33,097 bases of DNA, from assembly GCA_905221605.1 (NCBI GenBank), contig CAJNDS010002075.1:486342-519438 (forward strand), given 5' to 3'. The notes under the pieces are model-generated. The model made no database searches and had not been told where the DNA came from. It saw only the letters and a list, made by a program, of their open reading frames with translations. Below are positions 28,276 through 33,097 of the stretch, one piece after another (positions within the stretch are counted from its first letter, which is position 1; every line of letters begins with the position of its first letter). Both the position numbers and the translations under genes were made by a program. This DNA comes from Symbiodinium natans (lineage: Eukaryota > Sar > Dinophyceae > Suessiales > Symbiodiniaceae).

Positions 28276-28676
28276 AACTCCCCTCCCCACCCTCCGAGGG
28301 CCTTTGTTGTGGGTGGCGACAATTCCATGGTGTGGGTCAAGCGCCGAGCTGGCGAAGCCTCTGGAGGATTCCGGGGGTCTTCCTGAGGCCCTAAACCCTG
28401 AAACCCAAACCCTAAACCCTAAACCCTACACCCTAAACCCTAAACCCTACATCCTGTTCAGGTTTGAGGGTGTTTGGCTTGGGACGTACTCTCAGCCCGA
28501 AGCTCGTGAACCTAGATGCCCTCAAAAGTGGGGAGCACCCAGAAACCCTACACCCCTAAACCCGAAACCCCTAAACCCCAAACCCCAAACCCCAAACCCT
28601 AAACCCTAAACCCCAAACCCTAAACCCTAAACCCCAAACCTAAAACCCTTAACCCTAAACCCTAAACATCAGCCTT
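28276..28676. repeat. Unique islands and C-strand telomeric patches
   Basis: The island at 28276-28389 has a plus-strand frame including VVGGDNSMVWVKRRAGEASG before a TGA, unrecognised. C-strand lies at 28390-28455 and 28545-28675. The 101-codon frame at 28304-28609 reads through variant repeats (NPKP motifs) and is an artefact. Confidence 0.7.
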
Positions 28677-28754
28677 CCTTGGGCCGCCCGGCAGGCCCAA
28701 GAGCAGCTCGCAGCGGTTCTGCAGGAGGAGGACCTAGGCATTGAGGGGGTTTAG
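28677..28754 (+). CDS. Candidate short exon fragment
   Basis: The frame reads PWAARQAQEQLAAVLQEEDL and then GIEGV before TAG at 28752-28754, which is supplied by the telomeric array. An acceptor-like CCGCCCGGCAG ends at 28694, which would leave an exon beginning AQEQLAAVLQEEDLGIE. The helical, glutamine/glutamate-rich composition is protein-like, but the fragment is very short. Confidence 0.2.
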   Translation, partial: PWAARQAQEQLAAVLQEEDLGIEGV

Positions 28755-29095
28755 GGTTTAGGGTTTAGGGTTTAGGGTTTAGGGTTTAGGGTGTAGGGTT
28801 TAAGGTTTAGGGTTTAGGGTTTAGGGTCTAGGGTCTAGGGTCTAGGGTCTAGGGTTTAGGGTCTAGTCTAGGTTTAGGGCTTCATGGGTTTAGGGGTTGA
28901 GGGATTTAGGGTTTAGGTTTTTTTGGCTTCTACGGTTTTAGGGTTTAGGGTGTAGGGGTTTAGGGTTTAGGGTGTAGGGGTTTAGGGTTTAGGGCAAGGT
29001 TCATGGGTTTAGGGTTCATAGGTCCTAGACCCCTAAACCCCTAAACCCTAAACCCTAAACCCTAAACCCCTATATAAACCCCTAAACCCCCAAAC
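28746..29095. repeat. Telomeric arrays with TCTAGGG and TGTAGGGG variants
   Basis: G-strand at 28746-29010 includes five TCTAGGG units (28825-28865) and GTGTAGGGGTTTAGGGTTTA twice. C-strand lies at 29028-29095 with CCCCTAAA octamers. Confidence 0.93.
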
Positions 29096-29480
29096 CTAAG
29101 GGAGGAGAGCCGGGGCTGCCACGTCCTTGTCGACTTCGCCTTCGCGTCCTGCAGGGCAGGGGGGGGGGGGGAGATTTCCTGCTTAGGGTCTACAGGGTCC
29201 ATAGGTCTATAGTTCTTTGGATTCCGCGTGGACCTTTCTTTTTTATGAATAGGAGGTGGGATTAGGGGGGCCCTTGGGGACATGGACCCTCTCGTCCCTT
29301 TGTTAATGGCACCAGGAGAAAGTTGAGAAGAGGTCCCTTGGAAGGGTCTCCATAAACCCACCTAGGAATCAGCACATAAGCAAGGTCCGCCCATGAACCT
29401 CTAAACCCTAATCCCTAAACCCTGAAGCTCCCTGACTTGGGCTTGCTTTCTTGGACTCCTCTTATAATACGGAGCCGCAG
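29096..29480. other. Unique island
   Basis: A G14 run at about 29158-29171. The minus-strand frame 29062-29361 (GLWRPFQGTSSQLSPGAINK at its start) is unrecognised, runs into telomere translation and is GTG-started. Not called as a gene. Confidence 0.3.
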
Positions 29481-29482
29481 GG

Positions 29483-29635
29483 CTTAGGGTTTAGGGTTTA
29501 GGGTTTAGGGTTAGGGTTTAGGGTTTAGGGTTTAGGGCTTAGGGCTTAGGGCTTTAGGGCTTAGGGCTTATGGCTTAGGGTTTAGGGTTTAGGGCTTAGG
29601 GCTTAGGGGTTAGGATTTAGGGATTAGGGGCTTGG
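29483..29635. repeat. Telomeric array, TTTAGGG then CTTAGGG
   Basis: G-strand on plus. The second half is mostly CTTAGGG with single-base slips. Confidence 0.92.
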
Positions 29636-29965
29636 GCGTTATCTGCTCTTTTCTGCACGGCCGGGGCATCTGCGCGGAACAGGTCGGATGGTCGATGCGC
29701 TTTTGCGGCGGCGCCGTCGTCTGCTGACTTATGAGCAGCGGGCCGTCGGACAGGGTTAAAGGGTGGGGCTCAGGGTTTTGGGAGGAGAGGGGGGGGCATT
29801 GGTCATGGGATCCCTAAACCCTAAACCCACCTCGAAACCCTAACCTCTAAACCCCTAAACCTCCAAACTAGTACAAAGCTTGGGGGGGTCCGCCTGGGTG
29901 CCGCGAGTATGTTATGGCTTCGGGTTGTCCCAAAGCAACACGCAGCTGCAGCCCCAAATCATACT
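29636..29965. other. Unique island with a small C-strand patch
   Basis: GC-rich unique DNA (29636-29810), a degenerate CCCTAAA patch (29813-29870), then unique DNA. Nothing recognised. Confidence 0.35.
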
Positions 29966-30068
29966 TTAGGGTTTAGGGTTTAGGGTTTCAGGTTTAGGGT
30001 TTGGGGTTTAGGGTTTAGGGTTTGGGGCTCAGGGCTTGGGGGCTCCTACAGCCCCCAGCTGCTGCGCC

Positions 30069-30146
30069 CTAGGCACTGGTGTTGTACACGTTGCAGCCGA
30101 GGCATTTCACGGTGGCGTCGTCCCAAAGGTGGCCGGTCACCTCGGT
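30069..30146 (-). CDS. Candidate terminal exon with CxxC
   Basis: On the minus strand, 25 codons end at TAG (30069-30071): TEVTGHLWDDATVKCLGCNV, then YNTSA. Twenty-one of 25 third positions are G or C, and the composition is protein-like with a CLGC pair. Telomeric C-strand repeat is directly upstream in coding sense and supplies CTAAACCGAG just before the frame, where a splice acceptor would be expected. No family is recognised. It is short, so chance cannot be excluded. Confidence 0.35.
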   Translation of the reverse strand, partial: TEVTGHLWDDATVKCLGCNVYNTSA

Positions 30147-30310
30147 TTAGGGTTTAGGGTTTAGGGTTAGGGTTTAGGGTTTAGGGTTTAGGGTTTAGGG
30201 TTTAGGGTTTAGGGTTTAGGGTTTAGCGTTTAGGGTTTAGGGCTTAGGGCTTAGGGCTTAGGGCTTAGGGCTTAGGGCTTAGGGCTTAGGGCTTAGGGCT
30301 TAGGGGGTTT
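30147..30310. repeat. Telomeric array, TTTAGGG then CTTAGGG
   Basis: About 13 TTTAGGG units followed by about nine identical CTTAGGG units (30241-30303). This is the third CTTAGGG block of similar length, after 9411-9460 and 27652-27725. Confidence 0.97.
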
Positions 30311-30520
30311 CATGTGGGTAAGGGTTGAAGGGTTTCTGAGAGATTTTAAGAGGGTTGAGAATTTTGTGGGTCTAAGGGCCTGATTGCTGACTCATGCATG
30401 GGGTTGTAGAGGTGGGTTTGGAGGGTTTCGGGGGTGAGAGGGTTTAGAGGGCTTCGAGGGTTTAGAGAGTTTAGGAGGGTTTAGAGGGTTTAGAGCCTCT
30501 CAGAGTATTTACATGGTCCG
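30311..30520. other. Loose GGGTTTAGA-rich sequence
   Basis: Degenerate units such as GAGGGTTTAGAGGG, probably decayed telomeric DNA, mixed with unique sequence. Confidence 0.5.
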
Positions 30521-30526
30521 TTAGTA

Positions 30527-30595
30527 TGGGCCCTTGAATGGGCACCCCTTATATACCCCCACTTTAAGCGAGGTAAGGGACGACATAAGGGCCCA
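30527..30595. mobile_element. Short inverted repeat, possible foldback
   Basis: TGGGCCCTT (30527-30535) and AAGGGCCCA (30587-30595) are a perfect 9-bp inverted repeat about 50 bp apart. The interior has GGGCACCCCTTATATACCCC and AAGGGACG, motifs similar to those in the foldbacks at 7699 and 15215. Confidence 0.35.
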
Positions 30596-30930
30596 CAAAA
30601 CTACCACCCTTAGACAGAGGGTTTCGGGGGGTGTCGGGTTTAGGCTGGGGGGTTGGGAGCCCTAAGCCTTAAACCCTAAACACTCAACCGGCTATATAAC
30701 CCGTAAACCAAGCCCCATACAGCCGGGAAATACCCGAAACCCGAAACCCTATGCCCTAAGCCCTAAACCCCAAGCCCGAAGCCCTGTAAGCTCTGTTTTG
30801 GGTTCAGGGGTTTGGGGCTTACAGCTTAGGTTAGGGACCACAACACGTCCTCAAGCCCCCGAAGCCTGGTTTGAGGGTTGAGAGGTTTCGGGCCTCTTGG
30901 GTCGGCGGCCTGAGCCGGAGGCTCCTAAAT
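30596..30930. other. Unique sequence with degenerate C-strand patch
   Basis: C-strand-like CCCTAAG, CCCGAAA and CCCTAAA units at about 30660-30790. The rest is unique and nothing was recognised. Confidence 0.45.
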
Positions 30931-31135
30931 TTAGGGTTTAGGGTTTAGGGTTTAAGGTTTAGGGTTTAGGGTTTAGGGTTTAGGGTTTAGGGTTTAGGGT
31001 TTAGGGTTTAGGGTTTAGGGTTTAGGGTTTAGGGTTTAGGGGTTAGGGTTTAGGTTAGGGTTTAGGGTTTAGGGTGTAGGGTTTAGGGTTTTTAGGGTTA
31101 GGGTTTATGGTTTTAGGGTTTAGGTTTAGGGTTTC
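30931..31135. repeat. Interstitial telomeric array, G-strand on +
   Basis: About 16 perfect units (30945-31040), then units with single-base deletions (TTAGGG) and insertions. Confidence 0.96.
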
Positions 31136-31289
31136 GGGGTACCCATAAAACAACCCCAAAAAAATGCTCCCTCCCCTTCCCCCCTTCTTAACTTTTTTGA
31201 CCCCTGAATTACACCAAAATAGCTTGCCCGCGGCGGATCCAGTGCTGCAGTCATTCCAGGGCACCCTGCCAACAGCGGCACGGGTTCAG
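31136..31289. other. Unique island
   Basis: Non-repetitive. Open frames on both strands run from it into G-rich DNA. Nothing recognised. Confidence 0.3.
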
Positions 31290-31640
31290 GGCGGGAGTTG
31301 GGGGGCGGGGGGGGGTTCCCCGCGCTCATTCACCGGCTTGGGTTGGGTTTTTGTGACCTTTGGCCGGTTTTTTGCTGGGGGGGGGGCACGTGTCAGCGTT
31401 GGGTTGGGGTGCCTCGCAGGGGGGGGGGGGGGGGCAGGGGGGGGGGGGGGGGAGGGGGGGGGGGGGGGCCCCACAGCGGGGGGGGGGGGGGGCAGGGGGG
31501 GGGGGGGGCAGAGGGGGGGGGGGGGGGCAGGGGGGCAGGGGGGGGGGGGGGGGGCTCGAGCGCTTACACTGTTGCGGTGTCTTTTTGTTTTTGGTTTTTG
31601 TTTTTGGGGAGCGGGGGGTGGGGGGGGGCGGGGGGTAGAG
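31290..31640. repeat. G-rich, quadruplex-prone tract
   Basis: Many G runs of 7-18 are separated by CA, A or CC, with a unique pocket at 31552-31605 (GAGCGCTTACACTGTTGCGG). Glycine-rich plus frames and proline-rich minus frames (31164-31723 and 31286-31474) are artefacts of the G runs. Confidence 0.9.
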
Positions 31641-31659
31641 GGCAGAGGGCTTCGAGGTT

Positions 31660-32050
31660 GCGCTTAGGGTTTGGTTGTCAGGGTTTAGGGTTTGGGGTTT
31701 GGGGTTTAGGGTTTAGGGTTTAGGGTTTAGGGTTTAGGGTTTAGGGTTTCGGGTTTGGGGTTTAGGGTGTTGGGCTTAGGGTTTCGGGTTTAGCCATAAG
31801 GTGCGTGAAGCTTCGGATCCCTATATTGCCCCTACCCAAACCCTTCATGAAGCGTGGGTTTGCCCATCATGGTTTCGGGTTTAGGATTTCGAGCTTCGAG
31901 CTTAGGGTTTAGGGCTAAACTTTAGGGTTTAGGGTTTAGGGTATAGGGTTTAGGGTTTAGGGTTTAGGGTTTAGGGTTAGGGTTTAGGGTTTAGGGTTTA
32001 GGGTTCAGGGTTCAGGGTTCAGGGTTCAGGGTTCAGGGTTCAGGGTTTAG
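31660..32050. repeat. Telomeric arrays with TTTGGGG, TTTCGGG and TTCAGGG variants
   Basis: Positions 31660-31790 are G-strand, 31791-31905 a unique spacer, and 31905-32050 G-strand ending in six or seven homogeneous TTCAGGG units (about 31997-32045). Confidence 0.94.
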
Positions 32051-32097
32051 GATTCCTGAACCTGAAGGCCTACACCTTCCGCCCTACCCAACCCTCC

Positions 32098-32190
32098 CCG
32101 CGCCGAGGTGAGTTCGAACGGCCCGGAGGTGCCGCAGCTGGTGCTGGTCAAGCTTTTCCTTCACTTCTTGGAACGGATGGGGATTTTAGG
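32098..32190 (+). CDS. Candidate exon fragment
   Basis: The plus frame PRAEVSSNGPEVPQLVLVKL, then FLHFLERMG, stays open into the following telomere-like units. A textbook donor GAG/GTGAGT sits at about 32104-32112. If used, it would make the remainder an intron instead. The two readings conflict, so this is only an exon-like segment. Confidence 0.2.
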
Positions 32191-32482
32191 GTCTAGAGTT
32201 TAGAGTTTAGGGCTTAGGGTTTAGGATTCACGAACATACGGGACCCCAAATACGGACCCACAAATAGTAGCATTCTCTTATCATAGGGTCCATGTGGTGT
32301 TTAGGGTTTGGATGTAGGGTTTACTGTTTTGGGGCTTGTGGCACTGAAGTAGGGAATTTATTTCTAGTATTTCTAGAAGGACACCCCGTACATACACTCA
32401 CCAATATTGATAAGGATCCTGGAAACACTATCCACTACGGGTCTGGGGTTGTTTAGGGCTGAGGCATAAGGCCCAGGATATC
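32191..32482. other. Unique sequence with isolated telomeric units
   Basis: A few TTTAGGG units at 32191-32226 and near 32300, otherwise non-repetitive. Nothing recognised. Confidence 0.35.
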
Positions 32483-32548
32483 GGTATAGGGCTCATAGGG
32501 GAGGGAGGGAGTGAGAGCGGGAGAGAGGGAGAGAGACAGAGAGAGAGG
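32483..32548. repeat. GA-rich microsatellite
   Basis: GGGAGGGAGGGAGTGAGAGC followed by GGGAGAGAGGGAGAGAGACA and GAGAGAGAGGG, a purine-only tract apart from a few C and T. Confidence 0.9.
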
Positions 32549-32997
32549 GCTTAAGGTTTGGAGCTGAGGGTGTAGGGCTTAGGGCCCTTAGGGGTTAAAA
32601 CTTGCAGGCTTTTCTGGCTTACGGCTTTGAGGGCGTCGGCTAGGATTTGGAGTTTAGGGCTTAGGGTGTAAAGCTTAGGGTGTATTCTTTGGAATACTTG
32701 ATGCTTTCAATAGTTCATCGTTCTGGCTCTAGCCCCACTTTCTGACGGCTGAATGCCCTTGCCCAAAAAAAGGTTAACCTTTTCATTCCACTTGGATTCT
32801 ATATAACCAGAAAGGTTGAAGGTTAACTACCCAGCCCAGAGTATTTTGCTGAGTTAAGCATTTTTAAGACATCATCGACCTAGACGTTCATTGAACATCG
32901 TTAATATTTTTGTACTGATTGTTGTTATTATTGTTAGATTGCGTCGGCCAGGTTCTTTAAAGTTTTGAGCCCTCTCACTCTTCGTGGAGGGTTAAAG
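32549..32997. other. Mostly unique, AT-richer island with a 12-bp palindrome
   Basis: AAGGTTAACCTT is a perfect palindrome at 32770-32781, and AAGGTTAAC recurs at about 32818-32826. Positions 32840-32945 are AT-rich (TTGTTGTTATTATTGTTAG). Loose telomere-like units lie at 32550-32690. No gene recognised. Confidence 0.45.
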
Positions 32998-33070
32998 TTT
33001 AGGGTTTAGGGTTTAGGGTGTAGGGTTTAGGGTTTAGGGTTTCGGGTTTAGCGTTTAGGGTTTTAGGCTT
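32998..33070. repeat. Interstitial telomeric array, G-strand on +
   Basis: About nine TTTAGGG-type units with TGTAGGG and TTTCGGG variants, 27 bp from the window end. Confidence 0.93.
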
Positions 33071-33097
33071 TAGAGGTTGCTTGAAAGGCGGCGAGAG

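Noticed and set aside
31164-31723. 167-codon glycine-rich frame
   Set aside because: The glycine-rich part comes from G runs, and only the first 50 or so residues are non-repetitive and unrecognised.

Overview
The window looks like repeat-dominated nuclear DNA of a eukaryotic microbe with Arabidopsis-type telomeric repeats (TTTAGGG / CCCTAAA). The best guess is a dinoflagellate. The reasons are the TTTAGGG heptamer, the very gene-poor and tandem-repeat-rich texture, and one decayed fragment whose C-terminal residues resemble the Pif1/RecD-like superfamily-1 helicase copies that are abundant in dinoflagellate genomes. A coccidian such as Eimeria, which also carries internal TTTAGGG-like repeats, or another TTTAGGG alga cannot be excluded without a database search. 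Nothing suggests bacterial DNA: there are no operons, no ribosome-binding sites and no long clean ORFs.

Layout. Positions 1-2300 are a mosaic of short interstitial telomeric arrays (ITS) and 100-300 bp non-repetitive islands, including two small foldback elements. Positions 2360-4940 hold a degenerate purine/pyrimidine-rich repeat of about 0.4 kb with a recent higher-order duplication. Positions 4941-7125 are a 55-bp satellite of about 40 copies. Next come a 100-N assembly gap (7197-7296) and G-rich sequence. From 7700 to the end, ITS blocks in both orientations alternate with islands of unique sequence.

The main islands are as follows. Positions 10750-11920 hold a frameshifted helicase fragment followed by an unrecognised 132-codon open frame. 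Positions 12040-12545 hold two minisatellites. Positions 15215-16590 hold a foldback and a nearly pure C tract of about 280 bp. Positions 18233-19835 are a near-identical tandem duplication of about 0.8 kb. Positions 20838-21760 are a cluster of palindromes and hairpins. Positions 26270-26740 are a 9-mer telomere-variant satellite. Positions 26753-27090 are a possible two-exon gene end with an in-phase 41-nt GT-AG intron.

No intact gene of ordinary length is visible. Most long open frames are translations of simple repeats. Several islands contain short, protein-like open frames next to plausible splice acceptors or donors. They may be exon remnants or real small exons separated by telomere-repeat introns. 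At these lengths chance open frames are common, and in some islands both strands look plausible, so these calls carry low confidence. No functional pathway can be assembled from this window.
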